Source: Tibeticola sediminis
GTDB lineage: Bacteria; Pseudomonadota; Gammaproteobacteria; Burkholderiales; Burkholderiaceae_C
NCBI RefSeq assembly: GCF_003843835.1
Contig: NZ_RKQL01000002.1
Coordinates: forward strand, 1 to 64,000
Reading direction: 5' to 3'
DNA: 64,000 bases
A program made the translations under genes and the position numbers. The notes under the pieces are model-generated. The model worked only from the letters and a program-made list of their open reading frames with translations. It did not search any database and had not been told where the DNA came from. This document shows positions 25,312 through 36,157 of this stretch, piece after piece (the first letter of the stretch is position 1; the number at the start of each line of letters is the position of its first letter).

Positions 25312-28300
25312 TCAGTTGGCCTCCATGAACAGGCTCGCCACATCCGTCCCCTCCGCCCGCGCGTGCCTTTGCCGGGACCAGGCACGGCTGTGCGCGACGA
25401 TCGGGTTCGTTGCGTCGGCGGTGGAAGTATGAAATACCGTGGCGCCCCATTGTTCGATCCAGGCGGCCAGCTTGCTGGCGGGCATGGGCCGCGCGATCGC
25501 ATAGCCCTGCCCGGCGTCGGCGCCGAGGGCGGCCGACATGGCGATCAGGTCTGCGGTTTCCAGACCTTCGACCACCGCGCTCTTGCCCAAGGCATGCGCC
25601 AGCTCGACCAGAGCGCCGATGAAGCGAACCATGCGCACCGGGTCGGCCTGGGCCTCGTGGATCAGGCCCTGGTCGATCTTGACGATGTCGAAGGGCAGCG
25701 ACCGCAGCCGCAGCAGGCTCGAATAGCCACTGCCGAGATCATCGAGCACCAAATGCACGCCGAGCGCGGCGAGCGATTCGACCGCGGCATCGCGCCGCGC
25801 CTCGTCGTCGAAGTCGCTGGTTTCGAGCAGCTCCAGATGCAGCCGATGCGGTTCGATGCCGCTACGCTCCAGCGCCGCCTGTACCCAGCGCGCGCAGTCG
25901 GGCTGCAGCAGCACCTCGAGCGGCAGGTTCAGCGAGGCATACAAGTCGGCACCGGTTTCGCGGCGCCACAGCTGCAGCCAGTGCAGCGTTTGCTCGAGAC
26001 CGAGGGTGAAGAGCCGCGTGAGCTCGCTGGTGCCAAACCACGGCAGGAATTGCCCCGGCGCGAGCAGCTCGCCTTGCTCGGTGCGCAGCCGCGCGAGCAT
26101 CTCCACGCCCCGCACCGTGCCGCTCTGGAAGTCGAGGATGGGTTGCGCGTGCATTTCCAAACCGCCATCGACCAGACGCGCGCGCAGCCGCCGTCGTTCG
26201 TCGGCCGAAAGCACCTGCGGGCCCGTGGACGCCCGGCGCGCAGCCGCGCGCTCGAGCACCAGCGCGACGCTGCGCAGAAAGCGCTGCATCCACGGGGACT
26301 CGAACATGGCCGGCAAGGCACCATAAACCCCCAGCACCGCGAGCATATGGCCGTGGTTGTCTTTGACGGGCACCGCGGCCGAGCTGTAGATGCCGACCGA
26401 ATGCGCGGCGTCGCGCCAGACGGCCATGCGCGGGTCGGTGTCGTAGCTGGCATTGGTTTCGATGTGCTCGCTGTGCCAGCAGCGCGGATGGGGCGAACGA
26501 CCAAAGGGGCTGTCGGGCTGCAAGGAGACGCCGGCGCGCCCGAGCGCCTGCCAGGCACGGACGTAGTCATCGAAGGTACCCGCCGTGAATTCAGGGACGA
26601 ACGCGCCGGTGGCGTCCGGCTTGTAGAGCACGCCGGCACGCATGCCCGGCAGTTCCATCAAGGTTGCGAGCGTGGCACGCACCGCGTCGGCCCAATGCAG
26701 GCTGGCTGCCAGGCGATCTTCGAGGATGTCGAGCGTCGCCAGATAGCGGCTTTGCAACTCATGCGCGCCGTCGCTTTGGGCTTCGAGTTCGACCGCCAGG
26801 CGCCGATGGATGATGTCGACGATGCGGCGGCGTTCGCTGCCGCGCAGCGGACAGCCTGAGACGCGTTCAGCGATCGCTTCTTCGAGGGCGAAAATTTGCC
26901 CCAGATGGGCCCGGATCGGCACCGACGCGAGCGTGTGCCCCGCTCCGAAGCGTTCGGCCGCCTGGCGATGCTCGGCTTCGAGCAGATCTGGCCGCAGCAC
27001 CAGCCCGATGTGCGTCGCCAGCAGCGCTCGGTGCTGCGCCCGTGACGTCGGACCCAGCCCATCGAACAACGGTGCCAAAGCGGCAATGCTTTGTGCGTGC
27101 GCGATCAAGACGTCGGCCAGTTCCGGCGCCCAGCGCTCGAACTCGTCCCCCAATGGCGCGAGCACGCGTTGCGCCGCCGGGCCGTACGCGTTGCCGACGT
27201 CGGCGTCGGCTTGCGCTTCCCCGTCGCGCTCGGCTTCGGTGCCCGAGTGCCACCGCACCCACCAGCGTGTGCGGTCCGCTTTGTGCGCTTTGCTGGCATA
27301 GAGCGCCGTGTCCGCGTGTCGCATCAATTCATGGGCTTCGACCTCGTCGTCGGGATAGACCGTGAAGCCCAGGCTCATCCCGACCGAGACCGTGATCGAG
27401 CCGTCGAGCACGAAGGGTGCCTCGACCACCCCGTGCAGCCGCGTGAGCAGCGGCTCGATGTCCTCGTCGCGCTGCACATCTTCGAAAACCACGACGAATT
27501 CATCACCACCCAGCCGCGCCACGAAGTCGGTTTCACGCACCGCGGCGCGCAGCCGCTGGGCCAGCTGTTGCAGTAAAACGTCGCCGGCGGCGTGGCCCCA
27601 CTGGTCGTTGACCGGCTTGAAGTCGTCGAGGTCCATCAGCCCGACTACGGCCAGCGTCTCGTGTCGGCGTGCTCGGGCCAGCGCCAGGGGCAATTCCTGC
27701 TCGAGTGCGAGGCGGTTGGGCAGACCCGTCAAGGCGTCATGCCGGGCCAGATGGGCCTGCCGCGTCCGCTCCGATTCGAGGGCGTGTTTGAGGTCGAGTT
27801 CGTCGAGCGCCCGCGCGATCAGTTCGGCCACACGCTCGAGCATGGGCAGCATCGCTGTGTCGACGTCCTCGCCGTTCAGCGCCACGAGGCCCATCAACGC
27901 CCACGGCGCTCCGGCGCGCCGCAGCGGCAGGACCAGCGCTTCCATCTGCCAGCCGGGCACGCCATATGGCAACCACGGCTCGAGCAGAACGGTATCGGTC
28001 GTGGCGGCGCGAACCAACTTCTGCGTCTCCCAAGCCTGGGCCAAAGCGGCCGTGGTTCCGAGCCGCAGAGGCTCGAGAGCGGCTTCCGTGCTGGCGGCGT
28101 CTCCCGCGGCGGTGATGAAGCGTAGCGCCCCGCTCGCCTCGGGCTGGGCCACCCAGGCTGCCACGAACAAGCCGGTTTCGAGCAGCCGGGTGCAGGCCGA
28201 TTGCAAGACCTCGGCTTCGCTGCGCGCGCCAATCAGGGTGTCGATTTCGGCCAGAATGACCCGCAGCAGTTCATGGCTGCGTTCGAGCCGTTCATGGGCG

Positions 28301-29691
28301 CTGCGCTCATCGGCGAGCAGCCGCAAGCGCTGTAGGCCGCGATGCAGCTCGCGGCCAAAGCGCGGCAACTCGTCGTGTGCCTCCGGCGTGTAGGGCGCGC
28401 TCTGCCCGAGCAGCAGCACCAGCCCCGGTTCCTCGGTCCCGTCGATATCCACGGCGGCCCAGTGCAGCGCGGCGGCGCTGGCGGCTGCGGGAGCCGCAGG
28501 CACGACCAGAGGGGGGGCACCCGGTGCCGCGAAAGCCAGCGCGCCGGGCCCGCCGCCACTGCGGACCCAATCGGCGACGGTCACCTGCACGCCCGCACCG
28601 GGTAGCGGCCCATCGGCTGCAAGCACCTGGGCGCGCCCGGATTCCGCCTCCAGCCGCAGCACCGCCGCCGCGGCAAAACCCGCGTCTTGCACGGCAAGGG
28701 CGCAGGCTTGTTGAAACAGACGATCGGCGTCGCTCGCCTGCGCGCTTTGCTGGCTCAGTTGCGCCAGCGCGGTGCGCAGCCGCAACAGGGCCCGCTGGCG
28801 GTTCTGGATCTGCTGGAACTGCCGCCACGCCATGACTTGAACGCCGATCAGCAGCAGCCAGATGGCAAGCTTGGTTGCCAGGTCGGGCAGCCAGGTCAGC
28901 AGGATCTGGCGCACCGGTTGGCTCACGAACACCGCGACAGAGCCGTCGGCGACCCGACGCCATGCAATGACAAACTCGGCGTTCGCGGATTCGACCCAGC
29001 CGCGAATGACACCACCCTCCGTTTGCGGTTGAGCCACCAGCGTGCGCGCGAGGATGCCCTGGGCGGGTCGCGCATACAAAACGGCCGCGTTCGGTGGGGC
29101 CGGCACCCGCGCGAGCACGTGGCCATCGGCCCGGACGACACCCATGATGGGCGGCACCCCGGTGCCGTCGTCACCCGCCCGGGCCAATTGCCGCAGGATC
29201 GCATGCAGCGGCACCTGAAACACCACAGCCACGCCGGCGGCCTGTGGCAAAGGGCAGAGGACGGGGGTTTGCCAGGCTTCGGGCACGGGTCCTTCGACGG
29301 CCGTCGGCAGCAACACCAGCCCGGACGCCGTGGAACTTGGCGGCCCACCGATGTCGTGGAGCAACTCCAGCCGTGCCCAGGGCAGTTGCTGTCCGATCAG
29401 CGGCAGCCAGCCGCGGGCGGCGTCGAGATCGAGCTGTCCGTCCGCGCGACGCGGCAGCCGTCGGATGGCCATGTCGCAGGCGCTGCGCAAAGCCGCCCAG
29501 CGCTGATCCATGGCATCGGCCAGAAAAACCGTCTCGCTTCGGAGTTGACCTTGGTGGCTGCGCCAGTGCGCCTGGAACGACCAGGCCAGATGCGCGAGCA
29601 GCCCCGCGGCGAACGCAAGGTTGGCCGCCAGAACCACGCGCAACAGGCGACGGCTGGTCGGGTCAACGTCGGCAGGACGGCTCAGTAGCAT
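25312..29691 (-). CDS. Membrane GAF-GAF-GGDEF-globin-like-GAF-EAL protein
   Basis: 1459-residue membrane-bound c-di-GMP enzyme. A first helix (VVLAANLAFAAGLLAHLAWSF, about 20-40), a periplasmic sensor region of about 220 residues, a second helix (LAIWLLLIGVQVMAW, about 275), two GAF-like regions (about 310-630), GGDEF (about 645-810) with intact RLGGDEFVVVFED and a RETD inhibitory site, a globin-coupled-sensor-like domain (about 835-975; FGAGHTLASVPIRAHLGQIF holds the candidate proximal His), a third GAF (about 1000-1160) and EAL (about 1180-1430). The EAL motif reads EML but SLNLP, LELLE, LDDLGSGYSS, VKIDQGL and VVEGLET are kept. Its second half is a paralogue of the 984-residue protein two genes downstream. 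Confidence 0.85.
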   Translation of the reverse strand: MLLSRPADVDPTSRRLLRVVLAANLAFAAGLLAHLAWSFQAHWRSHQGQLRSETVFLADAMDQRWAALRSACDMAIRRLPRRADGQLDLDAARGWLPLIGQQLPWARLELLHDIGGPPSSTASGLVLLPTAVEGPVPEAWQTPVLCPLPQAAGVAVVFQVPLHAILRQLARAGDDGTGVPPIMGVVRADGHVLARVPAPPNAAVLYARPAQGILARTLVAQPQTEGGVIRGWVESANAEFVIAWRRVADGSVAVFVSQPVRQILLTWLPDLATKLAIWLLLIGVQVMAWRQFQQIQNRQRALLRLRTALAQLSQQSAQASDADRLFQQACALAVQDAGFAAAAVLRLEAESGRAQVLAADGPLPGAGVQVTVADWVRSGGGPGALAFAAPGAPPLVVPAAPAAASAAALHWAAVDIDGTEEPGLVLLLGQSAPYTPEAHDELPRFGRELHRGLQRLRLLADERSAHERLERSHELLRVILAEIDTLIGARSEAEVLQSACTRLLETGLFVAAWVAQPEASGALRFITAAGDAASTEAALEPLRLGTTAALAQAWETQKLVRAATTDTVLLEPWLPYGVPGWQMEALVLPLRRAGAPWALMGLVALNGEDVDTAMLPMLERVAELIARALDELDLKHALESERTRQAHLARHDALTGLPNRLALEQELPLALARARRHETLAVVGLMDLDDFKPVNDQWGHAAGDVLLQQLAQRLRAAVRETDFVARLGGDEFVVVFEDVQRDEDIEPLLTRLHGVVEAPFVLDGSITVSVGMSLGFTVYPDDEVEAHELMRHADTALYASKAHKADRTRWWVRWHSGTEAERDGEAQADADVGNAYGPAAQRVLAPLGDEFERWAPELADVLIAHAQSIAALAPLFDGLGPTSRAQHRALLATHIGLVLRPDLLEAEHRQAAERFGAGHTLASVPIRAHLGQIFALEEAIAERVSGCPLRGSERRRIVDIIHRRLAVELEAQSDGAHELQSRYLATLDILEDRLAASLHWADAVRATLATLMELPGMRAGVLYKPDATGAFVPEFTAGTFDDYVRAWQALGRAGVSLQPDSPFGRSPHPRCWHSEHIETNASYDTDPRMAVWRDAAHSVGIYSSAAVPVKDNHGHMLAVLGVYGALPAMFESPWMQRFLRSVALVLERAAARRASTGPQVLSADERRRLRARLVDGGLEMHAQPILDFQSGTVRGVEMLARLRTEQGELLAPGQFLPWFGTSELTRLFTLGLEQTLHWLQLWRRETGADLYASLNLPLEVLLQPDCARWVQAALERSGIEPHRLHLELLETSDFDDEARRDAAVESLAALGVHLVLDDLGSGYSSLLRLRSLPFDIVKIDQGLIHEAQADPVRMVRFIGALVELAHALGKSAVVEGLETADLIAMSAALGADAGQGYAIARPMPASKLAAWIEQWGATVFHTSTADATNPIVAHSRAWSRQRHARAEGTDVASLFMEAN

Positions 29692-29952
29692 GACGTGGGT
29701 GGAGCATAGGGCCTCAAGAACACCGGCTCATCCCACTCTCGGAGCCAGCGTCGCACAGTCGACGCATAGTGTTACACACACCGCGTCTCGTGACCATCCG
29801 AGGCTACCCGTGGCGTGTTGGGTTCGCTCGAGCCGTTGCCTGCGCGCAACCCTGCCGCAAGGCCGTGCGAGGGGGGATTCAAAAGTTTTTGAAGGATTTT
29901 TGGGTGTTTGCCGGCGTGAATCGGCGCTCAGTTGCTCTGAAAATAAGAGCAA
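29692..29952. other. Intergenic region between the c-di-GMP and chemotaxis operons
   Basis: 261 bases that separate two minus-strand operons. The right part (29878-29952) is a copy of the dispersed repeat. The left 186 bases must carry the promoter of the giant GGDEF/EAL gene on the minus strand; I see no convincing sigma-70, sigma-28 or sigma-54 elements and no coding sequence. Confidence 0.5.
29878..29952 (+). repeat. Dispersed repeat copy 2
   Basis: TTTTTGAAGGATTTTTGGG, then TTTGCCGGCGTGAATCGGCG, then GTTGCTCTGAAAATAAGAGC align with the copies at 19254-19326 (reverse) and 63441-63502. It ends immediately after the stop codon of the CZB protein gene. GCTCTgaaaataAGAGC forms a small hairpin. 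Divergence from the other two copies is greater than between them. Confidence 0.55.
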
Positions 29953-30726
29953 TCAGGCGACGAGATAAGCGATGTAAACACCCCGGTCGAGCAGCCCCCG
30001 CTGCCCAGGCCGACAGTGATCGACGCGGTACGGGCGTGAAGGCGCAGCCGGCCGATGGGTGTCGCGCACGATCACGAGGGCGCCGACAGGCAGTTCCTGG
30101 CGCACCGAGACCGTCAGGCGTTCGCCGCCGTCGGCCTCGCGCAGCAGCCGCGCTTCGAGCCATCGGGTGCGCCCGGGGGTGCGCAGTTCCAAAGCCGGCA
30201 TGGGCCGCTGCAGCCACAGCGCTTCAAGCAAGCCGCGCACGCGCCGCGCCGCGTTGGTCCATGGGCTCGGCGCGCTGCCCAGGGCGTCTTCCGCCGCGCC
30301 GGTTTGGCCCTGTGCCAGCTCCCCGACCATCTGGCGGTGCAGGCGGTGCCAGTGGTCGTGCCACATTTTCAAATCGTCGAGCAGGTCGAAATGCCCCTCG
30401 GGGCGCAGCGCAACCAGCCATTGCCCGAAGGCGCAGTCGGCAGGGCCGGGTGGCGCGGTCGTGATCGAATCTGCCCCACCCCGGCGCGCATCCGCCAGCC
30501 GCTGCGCCAGCATCTGCCGGGCCTCGGCTTCATCGGCTTCCCAAAGCGCGAGCGCTTCAAAGCCGTTGCGTGCGAGGGCATCGCCGTAAACCGGCAGCGG
30601 TACATGGCGCGGGTCGTCTGCGGGCGATGGCAAGCTCGGGGGATTTTCCGAGGCCGCAGCCGAGCCTGGCCACAGCCGCCGCAGCCGCTCGAGCCACCCG
30701 GCTCGGGTACGCGTTTCCTCGGTCAT
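29953..30726 (-). CDS. CZB (chemoreceptor zinc-binding) domain protein
   Basis: 257-residue soluble protein. Residues about 60-170 contain a CZB-like domain: CAFGQWLVALRPEGHFDLLDDLKMWHDHWHRLHRQMV provides the signature C-x-F-G-x-W with the downstream histidines that bind zinc in this family. Residues about 175-257 form a separate beta-rich part (LELRTPGRTRWLEARLLREADGGERLTVSVRQELPVGALVIVRD) that I cannot assign; it is faintly like the small protein at 24888. There is no methyl-accepting signalling domain. Start at 30726 avoids overlapping the preceding receptor gene; the open frame continues to 30789. Context and domain suggest a soluble redox/zinc-sensing accessory of the chemotaxis operon. 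Confidence 0.6.
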   Translation of the reverse strand: MTEETRTRAGWLERLRRLWPGSAAASENPPSLPSPADDPRHVPLPVYGDALARNGFEALALWEADEAEARQMLAQRLADARRGGADSITTAPPGPADCAFGQWLVALRPEGHFDLLDDLKMWHDHWHRLHRQMVGELAQGQTGAAEDALGSAPSPWTNAARRVRGLLEALWLQRPMPALELRTPGRTRWLEARLLREADGGERLTVSVRQELPVGALVIVRDTHRPAAPSRPYRVDHCRPGQRGLLDRGVYIAYLVA

Positions 30727-30785
30727 GCGTGCACATCCTCCGCTTCCATCATGACCGCACGCGGGCGGTGCGTTTGCCGTCGCCG

Positions 30786-32279
30786 TCAAACGAACGCAAA
30801 GCGCAGCGCCCCCCAGTGGCGGCCGCGCAGGTGTATCGGGACGGACAACTCCCGCATCACCTCGCCCGTGTCGCGCGAGTAAATCTGCAGCAGCAGACCG
30901 CTCTGATTTTTCGCCGCGGTCGCACCTACCGGGTCGTTGAAGATGCGCATCGATCGGCTGTGCAGCAAGTCGCGCTTGGGGTCACCGGTCATGGGTTGAT
31001 CGTAAACGCTGTTGTGGGCCGGCGCATAGCCGTTGCGGTCGACCAACAACACGTAACGGTACTGATCGGACTTGGCGAGATAGCGGTCCTCGATCGGTTG
31101 AATTTCGCGTTTGAACCAGGCGGTGAAACGGGTCAGGTATTTCTGCGGGTTGGTGTTCGGAACCGGCTGGTAATCCTCGTCGAACAGGTCGGCTTCACTG
31201 AGTTCACCCTCATCGAGCGCCCGCTGCAGCCGCGCCGTGAGCTCGGCTTGGGCGGCGAGCACGTCATCGACGACCGCGCTGACCTGCGACTGCGTGCGGA
31301 AGATCGTGGCCGCCTCGAACATCCGTTGCGCTTTGTTGAGCGCTTCGTCCAGCGCCTCGCCGGTACGCTGACCGGCTTGTTCGGCGGCCTCGGCCTGACG
31401 TTTTTGCTCGACGGTCAGTTGACCAAAGGTTCCATCGAGCGCGCGCAGTTGCGTGGCTTCCGCGTTGAGCCGCGCGGCCACGTCGTGCATGCGCTGCGCA
31501 ATGCCGTGGACACCGCTGGCGATTTCGCCAAACTGCTCCGACATCACCTGCACCTCCTCGCCGCTGGAACTCATCCCCTGCGTGAAGCGCTGCGTGGCTT
31601 CGGCAATCTGCGTCAGCCGCTGGTCGATGGTCCCGACGCCGCTGTTGATCGACACCACCGACTTTTCGGTGGTCTGCGCGAGTTTGCGGATTTCTTCGGC
31701 CACCACCGCAAAGCCGCGGCCGACATCGCCCACGCGCGCCGCTTCGATGTTCGCGTTGAGCGCGAGCAGATTCGTCTTTTGCGCGATTTCGCGTATGACG
31801 GCCATCTCCTTCACCATGCCCGAAAACTGCTGCCGCAGCGCCTCGATTTCACGCTGGTTGCGCGCGTTGGCCTGCACCAGGGTCTCGAAGTTCGCCCGGA
31901 TCGCCGCGCCGCGTTGGGCGCCTTCGCTGGCCAGGTGGTCGATGCGGTCGGTGTCGCTTTCGACCGCGTTGGTTTCGATCTGTACCCGGTCGATGTTCTG
32001 CGCGGTTTGGGTCAAGGTTTGGGCAACCCCGCGCAACGCCTCCACGAGCGCCTGGCGCTGGCGCAGGGTTTCGGCGATCGTCGCCTTGGTGTTGAACCGC
32101 AGCCGCGCCAGCGTATAGCCCACGTCGGTGGCGGCATCGGTGACCTTGTCGGTGAAGCTGCGCTGGAGGCCCAGCAACTCCTGCTCTGCGGCCGGCAAGG
32201 CAGCAATGGCCTCGGGCCGAAGGTCGAGCGGCCGCTGTTGGAGCCAAGCTTCAAGGCTCTGGGGACGCTCCGTTTTCAT
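30786..32279 (-). CDS. Soluble methyl-accepting chemotaxis-type receptor
   Basis: 497-residue receptor with no transmembrane segment. After an N-terminal helical part (about 1-140) the signalling hairpin tip is [42 protein letters not shown] (about 170-210), followed by the returning coiled coil and, unusually, a C-terminal sensory-type domain (about 350-497) with [44 protein letters not shown], reminiscent of a Cache/PAS fold. The ATG at 32279 has AGGAG nine bases upstream. Sensor placed after the signalling domain is less common than the usual order. Confidence 0.85.
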   Translation of the reverse strand: MKTERPQSLEAWLQQRPLDLRPEAIAALPAAEQELLGLQRSFTDKVTDAATDVGYTLARLRFNTKATIAETLRQRQALVEALRGVAQTLTQTAQNIDRVQIETNAVESDTDRIDHLASEGAQRGAAIRANFETLVQANARNQREIEALRQQFSGMVKEMAVIREIAQKTNLLALNANIEAARVGDVGRGFAVVAEEIRKLAQTTEKSVVSINSGVGTIDQRLTQIAEATQRFTQGMSSSGEEVQVMSEQFGEIASGVHGIAQRMHDVAARLNAEATQLRALDGTFGQLTVEQKRQAEAAEQAGQRTGEALDEALNKAQRMFEAATIFRTQSQVSAVVDDVLAAQAELTARLQRALDEGELSEADLFDEDYQPVPNTNPQKYLTRFTAWFKREIQPIEDRYLAKSDQYRYVLLVDRNGYAPAHNSVYDQPMTGDPKRDLLHSRSMRIFNDPVGATAAKNQSGLLLQIYSRDTGEVMRELSVPIHLRGRHWGALRFAFV

Positions 32280-32331
32280 GATCTGTACTCCTGGTGTGTG
32301 TTTGGGGCGTGTTTGGGGCTTGCGGCGGCTC

Positions 32332-33288
32332 TCAGTGCTCGCCCCCCGAGACCACCTTGCGCAGTGCTGCGCCCAATTCCTCGGCGACGAATTTGCCGAC
32401 GAAACCCTCGGCGCCCACCTTCTGCGCATGCTCTTGGTTGGCCTGGCCCGTCAGCGACGAGTGCACGACGACCGGAATCGCCTTGAAACGCTCGTCTTCC
32501 TTGATCTTGCGCGTCAGCGTGAAGCCGTCCATCTCGGGCATCTCGAGGTCGGTCAGCACCGCGGCCACTTTGTCGCGCACATCCTTCCCTTCGGCCTTGG
32601 CGTCATGCGCCAACGCCTGCAGCTTCTCCCAGGCCTCCTTGCCGGTTTTGGTCATGACGTAGGGGGCCTGCAGCGCCTGCAGCACTTTTTCGATCTGGCT
32701 GCGCGCGACGAACGAGTCGTCGGCGGCGAGAATGACGCTGCCCGGCTTGATCTGCAGCCGCTGCCCCACGGCCTCGGGCTTGACCTCTTGCACTCTGGAT
32801 GGCAGCACGTCGCGCAACACTTTTTCGACATCGAGCACCAGCGCCAGCCGCGTCTGGTCGCCGTCATCGAGCCGCGCGATGCTCGTCACCATGCCGCCGA
32901 CCGCGTTGGCTTCGGCCGAGAGCACCTGGCTCCACTCGAGCCGCACGATCTCCTCCACATCCTCGACCGCAAAGCCTTGCACCGAGCGCTCGTATTCGGT
33001 CACGACCAGGATGTTGAGCCCCTTGGGCGTGCAGCCCACCAGCGCAGGCAGATCGATCACCGGCACGATCTGGCCGCGGATATTGGCCACCCCCAGCACA
33101 TGCTGGGGCGCGCCCGGCATCGCCGTCACCTGGGGCATGACGAGCGCTTCGCGCACCTTGAACACATTGATGCCAAACAGCTCGCGTCGCCCGCCCGGGT
33201 CTGCGCCCAAACGAAACAGCAGCAGCTCGAACTTGTTGGTGCCAGCGAGGCGGGAACGCTCATCGACTTCTTGAAGCACGGTAGACAT
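32332..33288 (-). CDS. cheV: Chemotaxis coupling protein CheV
   Basis: 318-residue CheW-receiver fusion that couples receptors to CheA and whose receiver can accept phosphate. The CheW-like part (about 20-165) has [37 protein letters not shown] and the long [25 protein letters not shown]; the receiver (about 180-318) has [18 protein letters not shown], the phospho-acceptor in [18 protein letters not shown] and the conserved Lys in [10 protein letters not shown]. As no CheW is encoded in the window, CheV may be the coupling protein for this cluster. Start at the [12 protein letters not shown] methionine. Confidence 0.93.
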   Translation of the reverse strand: MSTVLQEVDERSRLAGTNKFELLLFRLGADPGGRRELFGINVFKVREALVMPQVTAMPGAPQHVLGVANIRGQIVPVIDLPALVGCTPKGLNILVVTEYERSVQGFAVEDVEEIVRLEWSQVLSAEANAVGGMVTSIARLDDGDQTRLALVLDVEKVLRDVLPSRVQEVKPEAVGQRLQIKPGSVILAADDSFVARSQIEKVLQALQAPYVMTKTGKEAWEKLQALAHDAKAEGKDVRDKVAAVLTDLEMPEMDGFTLTRKIKEDERFKAIPVVVHSSLTGQANQEHAQKVGAEGFVGKFVAEELGAALRKVVSGGEH

Positions 33289-33344
33289 AGGAAACTCCAT
33301 CGGTGGAAATCAGGGGAATAGGGGGCGTCGCGGTTCGCTTCGGT

Positions 33345-34796
33345 TCAGTTCACGGCGCGCATGAGCGATTCGAGTTGTTCGGTGATGGCGTCGCTCGCGG
33401 CTTCGAGTTCGGCCGCCAAGCTCGTGATGCGCCCGGCGTCGCCTGCGCGCAACGCCTCCACCAGCGACTGGCCGATCCGGTGCACCCGCTGGTGCACCGA
33501 CTCGGTCGTGGTAAAGCCTGCATGGCTGCCAAAGTAGTGTTGTGCCGGGCCGTAATACCACTTGCCGAAATAGCAGGCGCGGAAGTTCGACACATCCATG
33601 TCCACGACCCGACCGCTTTGTGCCGCGGCCAGCAATTCGCCGATCCAGGCGTAATGCATCGCCAGCGACACGCGCAGGGCCAGGTCCGGCGCGCCGAAGG
33701 CACCGATCGCTGCTGCGCCGGTCTTGAGGTCCGCGCGCGCGTCGTTGACGGTTTGCAGCAGCGAGCCAAACTGCGCTTCCAGTCCACCCAGCATGGTCTG
33801 CGCCTCGGCAGCGCTGCGCGCCTGGGTCTGCGCGTGGGCGACGATCTCGGCCATTTCGGCTTGCTCGGCGTTGGCGACCTCGATCACCTCGGTCATGGTT
33901 TGGCGCGCGGCGTCCGTGGTGTCCTGCACGGCGCGCACCAGATGCCCGACACGCTCCATGCGCTGCGCCGCGCGTGCCATGTCGGTGTCGAGGTCGGCCG
34001 AGTTGTCGCGGATGGTCAGCGTCAGTTCCTCGATGCGCCGCGTGATCTGCGCCGTCTTGCGCGCGAGGTTGCGCACCTCGTCGGCCACCACCGCAAAGCC
34101 GCGGCCCGCTTCTCCAGCGCGGGCGGCTTCGATCGCGGCGTTGAGCGCCAGCAAATTGGTCTGGTTCGCCACCTCCTGAATGCCGCTGGTGAGTGTCTCG
34201 ACCGTTTGCACCGAGCCGACGAAGCCGGTCAGCTTGCCGCGGGTTGCCTCGACGAAGCCGCGCACGTCGCGCACTTCTTCCTGCACGCCCAGCAAGGCGC
34301 GTGCGCCTTGGTCGATCCGCTCCGCGGTCGTCTGGGCGCGTTCGCCCAGGCGCTCGAGCGCTTGCGCGGCCGACTGCGTGGTGGACGAGGCTTGCTGCAG
34401 CCCGCGCGCCGTATCGGTGACGAGGTACGCCAGCCGGGAAAACTCGTTTTGGAAGCCCACCACGCGGGCCTCGGAAAACGCAATGCGCCGCATCGCCCGG
34501 CGGTTCGCGTCGGCGCCTGCGACCAAAGCGGCACGGGCTTGCCCGAACGCGCGGAGCCAGCGCTCGGTATCGACGAGCTCGATCGCGCGCAGCGCGCCGT
34601 CGCCCCGGCCTTCGAACCAGTCCAGCACGGCGCTCAAGACCGCTTCTCGGTCGGCGCGCAGCCGCTCGAGAAAGCCGGCTTCGCCCGAGCCTTCGGCCTC
34701 TGCGGGCGGCTGCTCGGCTGGGGCCACGCGCGGCCAGCCGGAGAGCCCTTCGGCTTGGGTGCCCTGCATGCCCGCTTCGATCGCTTCGGTGTTCAT
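33345..34796 (-). CDS. Soluble chemoreceptor with C-terminal CZB domain
   Basis: 483 residues, no transmembrane helix. Signalling hairpin tip [45 protein letters not shown] (about 210-255). The C-terminal 110 residues form a CZB domain: a first His ([12 protein letters not shown]), the C-x-F-G-x-W motif in [17 protein letters not shown] and the paired histidines of VHQRVHRIG. In the family these bind zinc, and the Cys can act as a redox or hypochlorite sensor. The N-terminal 200 residues are helical with no identifiable sensor. Confidence 0.9.
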   Translation of the reverse strand: MNTEAIEAGMQGTQAEGLSGWPRVAPAEQPPAEAEGSGEAGFLERLRADREAVLSAVLDWFEGRGDGALRAIELVDTERWLRAFGQARAALVAGADANRRAMRRIAFSEARVVGFQNEFSRLAYLVTDTARGLQQASSTTQSAAQALERLGERAQTTAERIDQGARALLGVQEEVRDVRGFVEATRGKLTGFVGSVQTVETLTSGIQEVANQTNLLALNAAIEAARAGEAGRGFAVVADEVRNLARKTAQITRRIEELTLTIRDNSADLDTDMARAAQRMERVGHLVRAVQDTTDAARQTMTEVIEVANAEQAEMAEIVAHAQTQARSAAEAQTMLGGLEAQFGSLLQTVNDARADLKTGAAAIGAFGAPDLALRVSLAMHYAWIGELLAAAQSGRVVDMDVSNFRACYFGKWYYGPAQHYFGSHAGFTTTESVHQRVHRIGQSLVEALRAGDAGRITSLAAELEAASDAITEQLESLMRAVN

Positions 34797-34832
34797 GACT
34801 TCATTCCTCGGTACACAGTCCTCGGCTGGGGC

Positions 34833-36098
34833 TCAGCCAGCGCGTTGCTGTGCGTCGACCTCGTGTTTGAGCGCCTGCAGCTTGCTCAGAATCTCATCGC
34901 GCTGCGTGCTCAAGGTCGACGCCAGATGCAGGGCCTGCTCGCGCTGCCCGGCTTGAGCTGCGGCAATCAACTCGCGCGCGGTCTGGTGCACCAGCGCATG
35001 GGTGCTCTCGACCGCACGGAACGCGGCCAGACCCGCAAAGCGCTCGCGTCCGGTGCTGTCGTACCACTTGCCGAATGCGCAATGGTGGTGGTCAGGCACC
35101 TCCTGCGGCTGCATGGCGGGCGGGCTGCGGCGGCCCTCAGCGATGATGCGGTCGATGAAGGCCAGATGTGCCTGCTGAGCCATCTCCAGTTGGGCTTTGG
35201 CCGAGGTCACCGTCATTTCATGCATGGTCGACGCGAGCGAGGCGATGACGCTGCTCATTTGCGACATGTCGCGTTGGGCCGTGCGGCTGGTCTGGTCGAT
35301 GCCGTTGGCTTGCTGGGCGATTTGTTCGGTGGCGGCTTCGATGTGGCCCGTCGTGTCTTGCACGCGGCGCGCGAGGTTGCGCACCTCATCGGCCACGACC
35401 GCGAAGCCGCGCCCCGCCTCGCCGGCGCGGGCGGCTTCGATCGCGGCGTTCAGCGCCAGCAGGTTGGTTTGGTATGAAATCTCCCGAATGTTCTGCACCA
35501 AGGTTCCAATGGACTTCAACTGCTGCAGCAGCGCACCGACGCCGTCGGCATTGCCTTGAACCACGTGGGCGACCTTCTCGACCGCGTCATTGACCTTGTC
35601 AATGGCTCGCGCGACTGAATGAGCCGAGCCCTCCATTGCACCGATAGCGCCGTTCAGGATCGGAATCAGATCCTGAGCCCGCTTGATCCCCGTGTTGTCG
35701 GTCCAAGAGGCATGGAAGGCGATCACTTTACCGTCCTCGTCGCGCACGGGCGCAAAGCGCAGGTTGAACGTGACGGGTCCGACGGTCATGTCGGTTTCAT
35801 GCATCGCCACCTTGCCGGAGGCGAGGTCGCGGAGGATCACGCGGATGCGCTCCGGATCCTTGTGAAACTGGTGGATCGAATGGTTGAACGCCTGCCGCAC
35901 ATCGGCGCCGCGCAACATGCTGTTGAGTCCGCTGTGGTGCTGCATCATGAAGTCGCGCGCCGTGCGGTTCATGTAGAAAATGCGGTTGTCCATGGCCTCG
36001 TCGGCTTCGGCCAGCATTTCGAGCGAGCCGAGGGGTTCGAGCAGCTGTTCGATGGCGTGCATCCAAGCGGGGGTGACGGTGTTGCTGGGGGTGCTCAT
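34833..36098 (-). CDS. Soluble PAS chemoreceptor with C-terminal CZB domain
   Basis: 421 residues, cytoplasmic. An N-terminal PAS-like domain (about 15-135; [22 protein letters not shown] and [28 protein letters not shown]), signalling hairpin tip [42 protein letters not shown] (about 195-235), and a CZB domain with [26 protein letters not shown] and [12 protein letters not shown] supplying Cys and His ligands. The ATG at 36098 follows a GGAG; an open frame runs further upstream but lacks homology. Likely senses redox or a cofactor-bound ligand. Confidence 0.9.
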   Translation of the reverse strand: MSTPSNTVTPAWMHAIEQLLEPLGSLEMLAEADEAMDNRIFYMNRTARDFMMQHHSGLNSMLRGADVRQAFNHSIHQFHKDPERIRVILRDLASGKVAMHETDMTVGPVTFNLRFAPVRDEDGKVIAFHASWTDNTGIKRAQDLIPILNGAIGAMEGSAHSVARAIDKVNDAVEKVAHVVQGNADGVGALLQQLKSIGTLVQNIREISYQTNLLALNAAIEAARAGEAGRGFAVVADEVRNLARRVQDTTGHIEAATEQIAQQANGIDQTSRTAQRDMSQMSSVIASLASTMHEMTVTSAKAQLEMAQQAHLAFIDRIIAEGRRSPPAMQPQEVPDHHHCAFGKWYDSTGRERFAGLAAFRAVESTHALVHQTARELIAAAQAGQREQALHLASTLSTQRDEILSKLQALKHEVDAQQRAG

Positions 36099-36157
36099 CG
36101 GGAGGGCTCCTGGTTTTCGGGTGCTTCGGGGGAGGGTCGGTGGCGATCTTCGGGGCT

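Noticed and set aside
24850-26859. 669-codon plus-strand frame over the c-di-GMP genes
   Set aside because: Overlaps three tightly coupled real genes and has the composition of a shadow frame.
30570-35477. Long plus-strand frames across the receptor genes
   Set aside because: Antisense to clear receptor, CheV and CZB genes; no recognisable domains.
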